In this document: in pieces, positions 1 through 9,828 of the stretch
Numbering within the stretch: position 1 is the first letter of the stretch
Layout: each line of letters begins with the position of its first letter
Assembly: GCA_910579535.1 (NCBI GenBank)
Contig: CAJTUR010000023.1
Span: 1 to 23,173, forward strand
DNA: 23,173 nt
Source: an uncultured Bacilli bacterium
Lineage (GTDB): Bacteria; Bacillota_I; Bacilli_A; RF39; UBA660
Reading direction: 5' to 3'
Notes under the pieces: generated by a model
Database searches by the model: none
What the model was told of the DNA's origin: nothing
Seen by the model: only the letters and a program-made list of their open reading frames with translations
Translations under genes and position numbers: made by a program

Positions 1-54
1 CCACTAAAATTTCTTAATGTTTATTTTTTTCTCCCCACTAAATTATCTAGAGCC

Positions 55-85
55 AAAAAATAAGCTTATTTTCAGCTTATTTTTT
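55..85 (-). terminator. Hairpin terminator of the giant protease gene
   Basis: Two perfect 12-base arms (AAAAAATAAGCT at 55-66 and AGCTTATTTTTT at 74-85) enclose a 7-base loop, beginning one base after the TAA stop of the minus-strand gene. The A and T ends of the stem give a T tract in both directions, so it can act bidirectionally. No plus-strand gene enters it within this window. Confidence 0.8.
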
Positions 86-86
86 C

Positions 87-3000
87 TTATTCTTTTAATT
101 CTGGATAACCATTATTTGGCACTCCATCGAAGTTCCAAATATTCTCATCGAAATGCATGGTTTCTTTGTAGAAATCTTTTGTATGAATTTGTTCTTCGGT
201 CGCTATTTTTAAATTGTTTTTTGTTTCTTCAGTTGCACTACTAGATCCATGAGCACCGATGTATTCAAAACAGTTCTCCATTGAAGCAATAATGCTTGCT
301 ATAGCGGCTCCTGTCACTTTATAAGGTAATTTTTCTATTCCTTCACTGTTTGTAAAGCCTTCCATGTTTCCAAGGGCAATTGAGTTTTTAATGGTTGGCG
401 TATCATAAATATTTCCAACGATTCCTCCATTGTTTTCACTTTTTTCAACTGGTGTATAAGTGTTGCCTGTTTTATGAATGCTTACTTTTGAAATGACGTT
501 TTCAATGGTTCCGCCTTTTTGAAAGGCTCCAACAATTCCGCCATTTTCAGTGGTAGTAATTTCCATCGTTCCTTCGACAAATACGTTTCTAACGATTCCA
601 CCATATTTTCGACCAATAAAAGTTGAAACATAGACACCGCTTCCTTTAACATTAGCGTTTTTAACTGAAATGTTTTCGAAAGTCGAGTTGGCATTGTCAA
701 ATGATGCTATGACTGCTACACGATGTCTTCCTTCTAAAGTGATGTTTTCAAAATTTAAGTTTCTTAAGGTTGCTCTATTGGTCAGTTTTGCAAAGGCTGT
801 TACATCGTCGGTTGTAGCTGTACCAATATTCGTAAAGTTACGTAATTTTAAGTTTTCTACAGTTCCAGTTACAGAATTAAATAGTGATAGATTTGTTAAA
901 TTAGATAAAGTATGACCATTACCATCTAATTTACCAGTAAATGTTGAAGTGATCACTGAACCTGTTCCTGTGTATCCAGCAAAGTCTAAATCGTTTTCTA
1001 GAACATAAATTCCACCTGGATTATCGTTTAGTTTTAGGAATTCGTCTATACTGGTTATTTTATTTTTTAGCGTATCTACTTCAATTCCATTACTAACTGT
1101 TGTTCCAACTGCTCCGCCTATTAGACTTAAATCATTTCTTCCTCCAAAATTCAGTTGTAATTCTTTTGCTTTTACGTTTTCTATTACGCTATATTCCGTT
1201 CTTACAGATAAGGCGCCAACGTTTGCTATATTCATTGGAATGTTGGTTCTTTCAAATACTAAATCTTTGACATAACCATAACGAATTTTTTGGAAGATTG
1301 GTAATGTATTTCCAATAATTTTATGACCATTTCCATCTAATTTTCCCATAAATGTTTGGGTTACATTGGTAGTCATTCCACTGAAATCAATATCATTGTC
1401 TAAAATATAGTATCCATAAGGTTGAGCATTGATTTTATTTACTAATTCTTCAGCGGTTTTAATGTGGGTCATTTCTAAGTTGGTTCCTAGTGGATCTTCT
1501 ATAAAGTCGTTGGTTACTCGTTTTAAGTAATGATAATAAATTTTACGAAGATTTGTACCACTTGTAATATTTCGATTTCCACTTTTGGCATCGTTTTTCA
1601 AGGCTTCCACAAATTGTTCAATCATTAAATCAATATTGACATATTTATTATCAAGTTTAGATTCAATTTCAGCATAGCGACTCATTCTGTATTCTTTCCA
1701 GTTCATGGCGGTTCCTGTTTTTGCGAGTGTTATTTTTTGAATGGCGTCTAAGTCTGAACTACTCAAGCGACTACCAAAAGTTACGTAGCCATCGACTCCA
1801 GCATAACCTAACATTTCAAACATATTTTTCTTATTTGAGAAAGCATCAGCGTAACCATTATCATAATGTCCCATGTACCAACGCGTTACCCAAATGGATT
1901 CGTAACCATAATCATTGGCACCTATGCTGTTAATCGGTACAAGACCTCGAACACTCACTCCCCAAGCATTATTTGGTCTTAACATAATTCGGTTATCCCA
2001 AAGAGATTCTAACGTTGTTAAATTCATGGCTTCTGCTTGTTCTTTCGTAATGGTTCCCCATGTACTCCATCCAGCCGATGTATTCATTCTCGTTGCAATT
2101 TTTGCTTGTTCTTCTGGTGTTAATTGAATGAATGCTTTTGCGGAAACATAATCTAGAAGTTCTAAGGCATCAAATTGTCCTTTAAAGTAATTTTCTAATT
2201 TTTCTCTCGTATTAATTCGCTCTGGTGTTAAATTTTGCGTTGCCATACTTTCTTTTCCTAATGTAAAGGCAAAGTTGAAATAATATGGTCCGACGTCATA
2301 ACCAGAAATATTATTGTTACTCCAAGTGTCTTTTTGCTGAACATTTCCTTCTGTATAGGTTTCTAGTTGTAATCTTGCCCCTTTTCTAAACAACATGATT
2401 TTATCGTAAAGGGCATGTTCAAATTCATGGGTCCAAGTATCGTAGTTTGTTAGTCCTGGTCTTGCAATAAACCATAAGAATCCTGCAGTATTACCAACAC
2501 CTGCTGCGGAACCATATTGCCATGCTCCTACCGCTTCGTTGAAGTTTTTGTGGAATGGTTCCGTTGTCGTTCCACTTCTATTCCATGTTGTAACAGGAGA
2601 GGTTCCCATTGGAATATTTGTTCCTGGGAAATAATTTGTTTTGTATCCTGTAATCGTTTTAACCGTATCATAAACCATAATCGTAAAACTGTTCCAACTT
2701 TCTACATGGAAAGACCCAGCCATGGTATCAAATTGTCTTTTAATAAGAGCAACATGATTTTTTACATGATTTCTTACGGTATTTTGTCCAGATTCCGTTG
2801 TTGGATCGGCAATGTAAACTCTTTGTGCTCCAACTTGGAACTGAGCTGGTCCTGATATAATGTATCCCGCATATTTCGGTAAGGTAGATAATGGAAGAAT
2901 AAAGTTTTGGAACCCTTTTATTCTATCCCATGCACGATATTTTACTTCTGGATGATTTTCAACTGGTATTTCTGCTAAAATTCCAATGGAAGAGAAATGT

Positions 3001-6000
3001 TCTGTAAACCAATCGTTTATGTCATCGTAACCACCAATATTTGAAATAATGTTGTCTAAGAATAAGCCCAGATTAGCACTATCGGTGTATTTTTTTATGC
3101 TATTAGTATAGAACGTATGCGTTGCATTTGTTCCTAAATTTCCTGTTAATACTTCATTGGTTAAGTTATCAATGGTCATTGTCTCTTTATACATTTTTCC
3201 TTCAAATAATAGAAGATCTGAGACTTTTGACCCACCGATTTCAAAGTTATACCATCTATGGAAATAGTTATAAGCGTATAAAATTTTATTAATTCTACCA
3301 CTATCGATTAATTCTTGCTTTATTTTATTATTTAAAAGGTCACTATTTATGTTTAGAATACTGTTTCCATCATTTTGTAATAATTGTAGGGCAATGACAT
3401 TTGCAAGTGGTTTCATAGTTTCGTTAAAATGGTCACGATATAATCGACTATCTCCAGCGGTTGTTAAAGGATCAAGTGTTACGGTATAATCCACCGTATT
3501 AATGTATTGAGTTAAGGTTTCTACAATCGATGCTTGCTCTTTTATCACATAATTATTAAAAGCATATTCTAAATCTAATCCTTCAAGTGTATAAATAGCA
3601 ATGTTTTGATTTAATTCTTTAAATACAACTCTAAATTCAGTTACGCTCAAATCTTCAAAAACTACTTTTATATGAGTCATAGTAGAATTATTCTCTGTAG
3701 TTAAGTAAGTCATTAATTTTCCATTACTATAAGGTAAGATGTGTTTAATAATTTTGCTATTTAATTCATGTTCTTTAGAAATTTTTAAACCATCTTCAAT
3801 TAAATATTTTGCATCATAATAAGGCATGAGTTTATTTAAGTTGTGGTACAACACTTCTTTATTTTCATCATAACCATTTATTTTTCTGATTCTTTGATAA
3901 TCTGGAATGTAAAGTTTATTATTTGATGGTTTCTCCATCTCCTCCTCTTCTTCTTTTGAAGATTTTAATATTGGTGGGTTGTTATAAGAGGTGTTTGATA
4001 ATTCCCAAATCAATTCATCAAAATGCACAGTATTTTTAAAGAATTCTTCGTTAAGGTTTGCTTTAGAAATTCGTTTTACTGTGTCTCCTGATTCATTTGT
4101 TGCTAATTCGGATTCTTCTATTTCATAATTGTTGGTTGATGTATTATGGATGGTAAAACCATGAACATGATAAAAGTTGTTTCCAGTTGATAAACTAACG
4201 TTATTTATTAGGGCGGTATTTGCATTTAAAGATAAGCCTACCATGTCCCCATTTAATCTTGGACTAACGTTATTTGTATAATGCACTTTAGTAATACAGT
4301 TTTCAATGGTTACTAATTCTGTTCCCTCTGTTGCCCCTAAAATTCCACTTATTCCATTTCCATCTTTATTTTGAGTGGAGTTTAGTTCTCCATCTACATA
4401 ACAATTTTTAATGCTTCCACCAGTCATGTTTCCAACAATGGCCGCTATTCTTATGTGTCCAGAAGTGGTCAGTTTAAAATTCGTCACACTGTTTTGTTCG
4501 AATACAGTTGATGTAGCTTCACCTATGATTCCACCCGTTCTATTTACTCCTGAGATAAGGGTTAAATCTTTTAAATGAACGTTTCTTATTGTAGAATTTA
4601 TAGCATTGTTTGCTACTGCACCTCTATTATTTACACCAAATACTTTTGGATTTTCTAAGGTTAAGTTTTCAATGGTAGCGGATTCTATTGTATCAAATAG
4701 AGGTTTTGTTAAGTTATAAATCTTATGCCCATTTCCGTTGATGGTTCCCATAAATGAAGATGCGATTAACGTATCTGTATTTGTTGTAATGATTGATGCA
4801 TCGTAATCACGAGTTAGGGTAAAGGTTCCTGTTGGGTTTTCTTGAATCTCTTTAATTAATCCTTCTAAAGTGATGTTTTCTGCCACACCTTCATTCATTT
4901 GACCAAACGTTATTTCTAATTTATCTTGTTTATTTTCATGATTGTATTGAACGATGTTGTCATATTTTAACGTTAATTTCAATTGATTTTCTTCTATCCT
5001 ATATCCAGTGATGGTTGTATAGAATGTTGGCATGTTTTTCATGTAAACTTTGGCAATGTATTCGTTTAAATTAGAAAGATCAGACTCTTTTAAACTTTTA
5101 ACTTCTACAATTCCATTTGCTGTATTTTTATAAACAGATGTTCTAATTATATCTTTCATTTCAAATTTACGAGCACCGAGAGTAATGTCTGCTTCTAAAA
5201 GGGTCACATTTTTATATTCGTTTGCGTCTTCTTCTAAAACATTCATGTCTAAATCGTAATCCGCTATTACTTTCACTACATAGTTTTGCTCAGCTTCTGG
5301 TTGAAAGTTAATGGCATTTTGATCTTTTCCTAATGCTTGTTCTTTTATCGTTACTCCATTTTTACTAACTATAACTTTACCATTTGTAATGCTTTCTTCT
5401 TCATCCACCACTTTGAATGATGCTGTAATGGTTCCATCTGCATTTTCTTTGTATCCAAATTCAGTAACGGTTGGTTTGTCTTTTAAAACGGTCACTTTTA
5501 TTTCATTATTATCGGTTAAAATAATTTCTCTTGAGTTATTTAAGATTATTTTTTCAATCGTCGCTGTTTTTAATCCAGAAGTTCTATGACTGTTTATTGT
5601 TAGATAATAGGCATTTTCCTTTTTGGTTAATGCATATTCTGTTCCGTTTACCACTGCTTTTATTGGTTCAAAAGTAGTTGAATTGGTACTTTCAAAGCTG
5701 ATGGTTATAGGTTCAGATTTACCAAAGTATTTTGTTTCGCCCTTTTCATTGTACGTTTTAATATTATTTAGATTTAATTGATAATCAGCAATTAATTCAA
5801 TTTCTTTTGTTTCTATTATACCATCAATTATTTTATTGTCTTCATTTGGTCGATTTGGTAAAGTATTGCTGTCTAAATCATAGGTTGCTTTAATTTCTAA
5901 TGTGTATTTTTTAGAAGGCTCTACTTGGAAAGTTAGAACATTTTCTCCTTTATTAACTTCTTTTTCTATTACGTTTCCATCAAGGGTTAAGACTGCTTTT

Positions 6001-8696
6001 CCATTAATAAAACTATTTTCATCGTCTTTTAAATTAAAACTTAAGGTGACTTCTTGATTACTTATATTATCGGCTTGTTTAAAGTTTTCAATATAAGGTT
6101 TATTTTTTAAAATGTCTACAATAATGGTTTTATCTAATGTAGCTATTTTACCATCACTGTATGTTAAAGCTGTGGTGGTTAAAGAATACAATCCACTTCT
6201 ACTTGCTACATTTAACGTAACTTCATAAGTACCATTATCTAGTTTTACAGCTATACAATCGTTATTGTTTACACGTATTTTAACAATGTCTTCTGAACGA
6301 TTGCTTTCTACGTCATAAACCAGTTTTACAATTCCACCTTTTTCAACATAATTTTTATTTGGTGTAATGCTGTTTACAATGACTCTAGGTTCTGCTAATA
6401 CTTCTTTTTCTGCTGCCAGTTCATCCACTTTATTGTCTTCATCTTTTCCTGTTACGTTATAGCTCATGAATACTTTTATTTTGTATTTTGTGGTCATGGC
6501 TGTGTTTAAGAATTTATTGACTACTTCTGTTTTAACTTCTTCTTGATTTAGAGTCACTCTGTCTATTTCCGTATTGTTTGCATCCATTAAGACAATTGTT
6601 AACTTAGAGACAGCTTCATCTTCGTCTTCTAAATTAAACATAGCTCTTAGATTATTTGTATCAACAAATTCCATAGACGTTAAGTTTACTACTTTTGGTT
6701 TTCTTTTGTTGATTGTAATTGTAACGCTATTGTTGGCATTTAATTCAAATTTCTTTCCATTTGATAGGGTTACCTCTTCAATGGTAAGGGTTTTGCTTCC
6801 TAATTCATTTAATGCGTCTAAGGTTACTTTAAATTTACCGTTTTCTGTTTCAACATCATAATTTTTATCGCCAATTTTTACAGTAATTGGAATATGTTTT
6901 GTCTCATTGGTACTTTCAAATACTAGTTTTACTTGGTCCCCATTTTCAAAAACTAAAGTTTCATTTTCTTCTTTAAACGTTTTGATATTTGATAAATCGA
7001 AGTTGTAATCTACAATTAGTTGAAGTTCTTTTTCATATTGTTCCACACCTTTATGTTCTGAATTTTCTGGATGATTGCTTAAGTTAAAATTTAATATAAT
7101 ATAAGCGGTGTATTCTTTCTTTTCTTCAACTTCTAATTCAACACGATTTTCTCCATGAACAAGCTTCTCTTGTTTTAAACGATTTTGATCAGTGTCGTAC
7201 ACATCTATGTAAGCGTCTTCGATACTGTTGTTTTCATCTACAACTTCAAAAAGTAAAATCAATTTTGAATCGTCTTTGTTTTCTTCAACTCGGTAATTTT
7301 TTATGCTAGGTCTATCTTTTAATACATCAATAGAGAATGACTCATTTAATTTTATTTTTTTATTGTTATCTAAAATAGCTTCAGTTATTTTGTAATTTTT
7401 AAGTTCTGATGTTGAACCAGCGTTTAATTTAAAAATGTATTCAGAAGTATTAGGTATTTTTTCGACCTTATATTCTGCACCGTTCACGACTAGTTTTTCT
7501 ATACTGACTCCAAAACTAACGTCCCCATTTATTTTTATAGACACTTCTTGATTCTTATTAGGGGAAGCATTATCAGGAACAATTTCAGTTATATTTACTT
7601 CATAATCGAGTGTATTTTCTAATTTTTGAATTAATATACTCAAATCGGTGACTGTAATTTTTCCATCGCCATTCATATCGGCATTTTCTAATTTGTCATC
7701 AGGTAATTTTTTTAAATCAACTAAATGTAATTGCAATAAACTGGCATCAGCATAGTTAATTTCTGAATCCCCGTTTAGTTCCCCCTTTTGGGCAAAATTA
7801 AAAGCATATACAACGGTGGTTCCGATAAATTCAATTAAAATTATTCCAAGAAATAGAAAAGAACGATTAATATTTTGATTCTTATCTTTTGATTTATGTC
7901 GTAAATACAAAAATATAATTACTAAAAGTTGAATCAATATAAAAAGTAAAATATACATAAATCTATTGGTTGTTTTTTTTATTTTGTTGGTTTCTTCCTC
8001 TTTTTGTTCTTTATTTGAATCGGTAGATTGATCTGGCTTTTCTACTTGAGAATTTCCTGGTTTGGTGTTTTCATCAGGTTGTTCTGGATTTGACGGTTTT
8101 TCATTTTCTTCTCCATTATTATCTAATGACTCATTTGATCCATTTTGATTATTGTTTGATTCACCTGTGTTGGGTTTGGTTGGTAGTATGGGCTTACTTG
8201 GAATGACTTGTTGCTCTTTTACTATATTCAAAGTCATTTTAGCTTCATTTAAAAATATATCTTGTTTGCCTTCAGATGTGACAAGATTTTTTATTTTTAT
8301 TTCAGTTTTGGTTGCACTCACGTTTTCTTTGACTTTCAACTTAATTTTAACTACATCTTCACCTATTTTTGCTCCTACTTTTCGAATTGCAACCCATTCG
8401 TTATTTTGAAGATTGTATTTTAAACTCTCCCAATTGTTTTGATTTATAAAGTTTGCTTGAGTTATATTTTCAAAGATATTTTTATCGTATTCAAGTGTTC
8501 CTTTATAGGCATTGATTCCTTTTTTTATGTCTTCAAAATGATCAAAAGCTAGAGTAAGTTCTACTACCTCTCCGCCTTTTATTTCTGTTTTGTTAGAAAT
8601 AACTTTCGTCTCAAGTTTGGAACTCGCTTCTACAGCTCCTAAACAAATTAAAGAAAATAAAAAAATAGTCATTAATTTAAATATTCGTTTTTTCAT
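87..8696 (-). CDS. Giant cell-surface M26-type zinc metalloprotease with cohesin-like and dockerin-like domains
   Basis: This is a 2,869-residue surface protein. Residues 1-25 form a signal peptide and about 27-160 a cohesin-like beta domain. A Pro/Asn/Glu-rich linker covers 162-244. Membrane helices lie at about 245-266 and 279-299, with a basic loop between them. Two dockerin-like calcium loops follow (D/N-rich, 305-320 and 339-354). Four ~200-residue beta repeats are marked by DVLKDRPSI, INKRKPKV, DILKNKPYI and TVLKDKPTV near 457, 665, 860 and 1065. A GLUG-type beta-helix covers about 1275-1550. An M26 (IgA1 protease/Zmp) catalytic domain covers about 1590-2390, with HEFEH at 2090-2094 and a likely third zinc ligand E2112 (E2116 is the alternative). 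A second GLUG-type beta-helix ends the protein. Known M26 enzymes cleave host IgA1, mucins or other glycoproteins; the substrate here is unknown. The start is set by AAGGAG six bases upstream. There is no C-terminal sorting signal, so the membrane hairpin is the probable anchor. Confidence 0.9.
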   Translation of the reverse strand: MKKRIFKLMTIFLFSLICLGAVEASSKLETKVISNKTEIKGGEVVELTLAFDHFEDIKKGINAYKGTLEYDKNIFENITQANFINQNNWESLKYNLQNNEWVAIRKVGAKIGEDVVKIKLKVKENVSATKTEIKIKNLVTSEGKQDIFLNEAKMTLNIVKEQQVIPSKPILPTKPNTGESNNNQNGSNESLDNNGEENEKPSNPEQPDENTKPGNSQVEKPDQSTDSNKEQKEEETNKIKKTTNRFMYILLFILIQLLVIIFLYLRHKSKDKNQNINRSFLFLGIILIEFIGTTVVYAFNFAQKGELNGDSEINYADASLLQLHLVDLKKLPDDKLENADMNGDGKITVTDLSILIQKLENTLDYEVNITEIVPDNASPNKNQEVSIKINGDVSFGVSIEKLVVNGAEYKVEKIPNTSEYIFKLNAGSTSELKNYKITEAILDNNKKIKLNESFSIDVLKDRPSIKNYRVEENKDDSKLILLFEVVDENNSIEDAYIDVYDTDQNRLKQEKLVHGENRVELEVEEKKEYTAYIILNFNLSNHPENSEHKGVEQYEKELQLIVDYNFDLSNIKTFKEENETLVFENGDQVKLVFESTNETKHIPITVKIGDKNYDVETENGKFKVTLDALNELGSKTLTIEEVTLSNGKKFELNANNSVTITINKRKPKVVNLTSMEFVDTNNLRAMFNLEDEDEAVSKLTIVLMDANNTEIDRVTLNQEEVKTEVVNKFLNTAMTTKYKIKVFMSYNVTGKDEDNKVDELAAEKEVLAEPRVIVNSITPNKNYVEKGGIVKLVYDVESNRSEDIVKIRVNNNDCIAVKLDNGTYEVTLNVASRSGLYSLTTTALTYSDGKIATLDKTIIVDILKNKPYIENFKQADNISNQEVTLSFNLKDDENSFINGKAVLTLDGNVIEKEVNKGENVLTFQVEPSKKYTLEIKATYDLDSNTLPNRPNEDNKIIDGIIETKEIELIADYQLNLNNIKTYNEKGETKYFGKSEPITISFESTNSTTFEPIKAVVNGTEYALTKKENAYYLTINSHRTSGLKTATIEKIILNNSREIILTDNNEIKVTVLKDKPTVTEFGYKENADGTITASFKVVDEEESITNGKVIVSKNGVTIKEQALGKDQNAINFQPEAEQNYVVKVIADYDLDMNVLEEDANEYKNVTLLEADITLGARKFEMKDIIRTSVYKNTANGIVEVKSLKESDLSNLNEYIAKVYMKNMPTFYTTITGYRIEENQLKLTLKYDNIVQYNHENKQDKLEITFGQMNEGVAENITLEGLIKEIQENPTGTFTLTRDYDASIITTNTDTLIASSFMGTINGNGHKIYNLTKPLFDTIESATIENLTLENPKVFGVNNRGAVANNAINSTIRNVHLKDLTLISGVNRTGGIIGEATSTVFEQNSVTNFKLTTSGHIRIAAIVGNMTGGSIKNCYVDGELNSTQNKDGNGISGILGATEGTELVTIENCITKVHYTNNVSPRLNGDMVGLSLNANTALINNVSLSTGNNFYHVHGFTIHNTSTNNYEIEESELATNESGDTVKRISKANLNEEFFKNTVHFDELIWELSNTSYNNPPILKSSKEEEEEMEKPSNNKLYIPDYQRIRKINGYDENKEVLYHNLNKLMPYYDAKYLIEDGLKISKEHELNSKIIKHILPYSNGKLMTYLTTENNSTMTHIKVVFEDLSVTEFRVVFKELNQNIAIYTLEGLDLEYAFNNYVIKEQASIVETLTQYINTVDYTVTLDPLTTAGDSRLYRDHFNETMKPLANVIALQLLQNDGNSILNINSDLLNNKIKQELIDSGRINKILYAYNYFHRWYNFEIGGSKVSDLLLFEGKMYKETMTIDNLTNEVLTGNLGTNATHTFYTNSIKKYTDSANLGLFLDNIISNIGGYDDINDWFTEHFSSIGILAEIPVENHPEVKYRAWDRIKGFQNFILPLSTLPKYAGYIISGPAQFQVGAQRVYIADPTTESGQNTVRNHVKNHVALIKRQFDTMAGSFHVESWNSFTIMVYDTVKTITGYKTNYFPGTNIPMGTSPVTTWNRSGTTTEPFHKNFNEAVGAWQYGSAAGVGNTAGFLWFIARPGLTNYDTWTHEFEHALYDKIMLFRKGARLQLETYTEGNVQQKDTWSNNNISGYDVGPYYFNFAFTLGKESMATQNLTPERINTREKLENYFKGQFDALELLDYVSAKAFIQLTPEEQAKIATRMNTSAGWSTWGTITKEQAEAMNLTTLESLWDNRIMLRPNNAWGVSVRGLVPINSIGANDYGYESIWVTRWYMGHYDNGYADAFSNKKNMFEMLGYAGVDGYVTFGSRLSSSDLDAIQKITLAKTGTAMNWKEYRMSRYAEIESKLDNKYVNIDLMIEQFVEALKNDAKSGNRNITSGTNLRKIYYHYLKRVTNDFIEDPLGTNLEMTHIKTAEELVNKINAQPYGYYILDNDIDFSGMTTNVTQTFMGKLDGNGHKIIGNTLPIFQKIRYGYVKDLVFERTNIPMNIANVGALSVRTEYSVIENVKAKELQLNFGGRNDLSLIGGAVGTTVSNGIEVDTLKNKITSIDEFLKLNDNPGGIYVLENDLDFAGYTGTGSVITSTFTGKLDGNGHTLSNLTNLSLFNSVTGTVENLKLRNFTNIGTATTDDVTAFAKLTNRATLRNLNFENITLEGRHRVAVIASFDNANSTFENISVKNANVKGSGVYVSTFIGRKYGGIVRNVFVEGTMEITTTENGGIVGAFQKGGTIENVISKVSIHKTGNTYTPVEKSENNGGIVGNIYDTPTIKNSIALGNMEGFTNSEGIEKLPYKVTGAAIASIIASMENCFEYIGAHGSSSATEETKNNLKIATEEQIHTKDFYKETMHFDENIWNFDGVPNNGYPELKE

Positions 8697-8702
8697 ACTT
8701 TA

Positions 8703-8756
8703 CTCCTTATTCGTTTCTTATATCTTTATAATATAAGAAATATATCTTTTTTTCAA
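8703..8756 (-). promoter_or_regulatory. Promoter and ribosome binding site of the giant protease gene
   Basis: Reading the minus strand, TTGAAA (8751-8756), a 17-base spacer and TATTAT (8728-8733) form a good sigma-A-type promoter. AAGGAG (8703-8708) sits six bases before the ATG. The gene therefore appears to be monocistronic, with its own terminator at 55-85. Confidence 0.7.
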
Positions 8757-8936
8757 CTCTTCTATTCAATATTTATGCTAAAAAATCGATTTATACTATT
8801 TAAATTCTATATATTCATTAAAGAAAATTAAATGGTGCTTTATGCTTTTCTATTTTATTTTTCAACAAAATTTGACAAAATATACCTTTATTGCACAAAA
8901 AAACTTAAAAAATTTAAATCTGAATTATATAAGTTT

Positions 8937-8959
8937 AAGGTGAGGTACACACCTTTTTT
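8937..8959 (+). terminator. Terminator-like hairpin in gene-poor region
   Basis: AAGGTG (8937-8942) pairs with CACCTT (8950-8955) around a 7-base loop and runs into six T residues, the form of a rho-independent terminator on the plus strand. No plus-strand gene is recognised upstream, so it may be left over from a decayed gene or may end a small RNA. Confidence 0.45.
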
Positions 8960-9218
8960 ATTTTCTGTTTACTTATCCTATTGTAACCCTTAATCTTGCA
9001 TTCACCATAATAGGCCTTCCCTACTCTATCAATACGTTTTCATGTCTCTTTCAATCTAACCTTCTCTTCTTTCAGGGTGTATTCTATCGAATTTTGGGTT
9101 ATATATAAAATATATATTTTCTATATTAGTTAGGAATAAGGTTTATATTATGAATGTTATAAAATTTCTTATCTAGTTGCTTTTTTGTTCTTGATTCGTC
9201 ATCTTTTCCCTTCACCTT

Positions 9219-9245
9219 AACTTGTTTATAATGCACAAGTTTTTT
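9219..9245 (+). terminator. Second orphan terminator-like hairpin
   Basis: AACTTGT (9219-9225) and ACAAGTT (9235-9241) form a 7-bp stem with a 9-base loop, followed by T residues to 9245. Like the hairpin 280 bases before it, it faces the plus strand without a visible upstream gene. Confidence 0.35.
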
Positions 9246-9397
9246 CTTACAGGAAACGTTTCAATGTCTCTTAAAAAAATATCTACTATTTCAAATTTTT
9301 TGTTTTATTTTTTGCTAAGAGCTTTGTCATTCCCTTTCTTATAGTAACACCTAAAGATTTGCTTCTTACCTTTTTAGATCAAATCACTATTTAATAA

Positions 9398-9817
9398 TTA
9401 CTGAATATCAAAACTTTCTGTCTTTAAATCACAATAATATCTACCACTTGTAGCAGTAAATTTTAAAACACAATAATCGGGATCTGTCACTCCTTTTTTA
9501 TAAAACATGGTATCACCTATTTTCCAAAGTCTATTTTTAGTTTCTTGATCTTTTAATATTTCCATTTTTCCTTTTAACATCACTCCCACATATTTAACTA
9601 ACCCTTTATGATAGAAATAGACACTAGCATTGGGATTATTTTGAAATTGTTTAACTCTCATAGATGAAGTATTTGTAGAAAAATAAAACTCTTTTAAACT
9701 TTCACGCTTTCTAGGTTTAAGCATCGCTTTTATATTAGGATAATTTTCATTATCAATAGAACCTATAAAACTAACCTTTTGCCTATCAATAAATTTTTCT
9801 ATTTTCTTTAAATTCAT
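9398..9817 (-). CDS. Pyridoxamine 5'-phosphate oxidase-fold (FMN-binding) protein
   Basis: This 139-residue protein looks like the short PPOX/FMN-binding split-barrel family found in Firmicutes. Supporting features are the opening 'FIDRQKVSFIGSIDNENYP', the segment 'FYFSTNTSSMRVKQFQNNP' and a later strand pair around VGVMLKGKMEIL. Family members bind FMN or F420 and are often small oxidoreductases or flavin carriers of unknown substrate; true pyridoxine-phosphate oxidases are longer. A GTG five codons earlier is possible. I chose the ATG at 9817 because AGAGGAAG lies just upstream of it. The preceding gene stops at 9829-9831, so the two genes are separated by 11 bases and are probably co-transcribed. 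The cytoplasmic location follows from the absence of a signal peptide or membrane segment. The family assignment is good, the substrate unknown. Confidence 0.8.
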   Translation of the reverse strand: MNLKKIEKFIDRQKVSFIGSIDNENYPNIKAMLKPRKRESLKEFYFSTNTSSMRVKQFQNNPNASVYFYHKGLVKYVGVMLKGKMEILKDQETKNRLWKIGDTMFYKKGVTDPDYCVLKFTATSGRYYCDLKTESFDIQ

Positions 9818-9828
9818 AAAACTTCCTC

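Larger units (their letters stand above)
8757..9397. other. Gene-poor stretch with two plus-strand hairpins and possible decayed coding sequence
   Basis: No intact gene with a ribosome binding site is visible. Minus-strand positions 8938-9105 read as about 50 codons rich in Lys, Arg and Glu with one in-frame stop (for example GKAYYGECKIKGYNRIS). This could be a remnant of a coding region but I cannot assign it to a family. Two hairpins with T tracts point along the plus strand (8937-8959 and 9219-9245), although no plus-strand gene precedes them. The rest is AT-rich and featureless to me. Confidence 0.4.

Noticed and set aside
17..244. Open frame on the plus strand over the 3' end of the protease gene
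   Set aside because: It overlaps the terminator and the protease frame, has no ribosome binding site and a composition typical of antisense shadow; the same applies to other plus-strand frames within 482-8409.
8157..8186. Sortase signal in the linker of the giant protease (LPTKPNTGES)
   Set aside because: No strict LPxTG: the string reads KPNTG, and the hydrophobic segment begins some 65 residues later. It may be a degenerate relic, but cannot be called a functional sorting signal.
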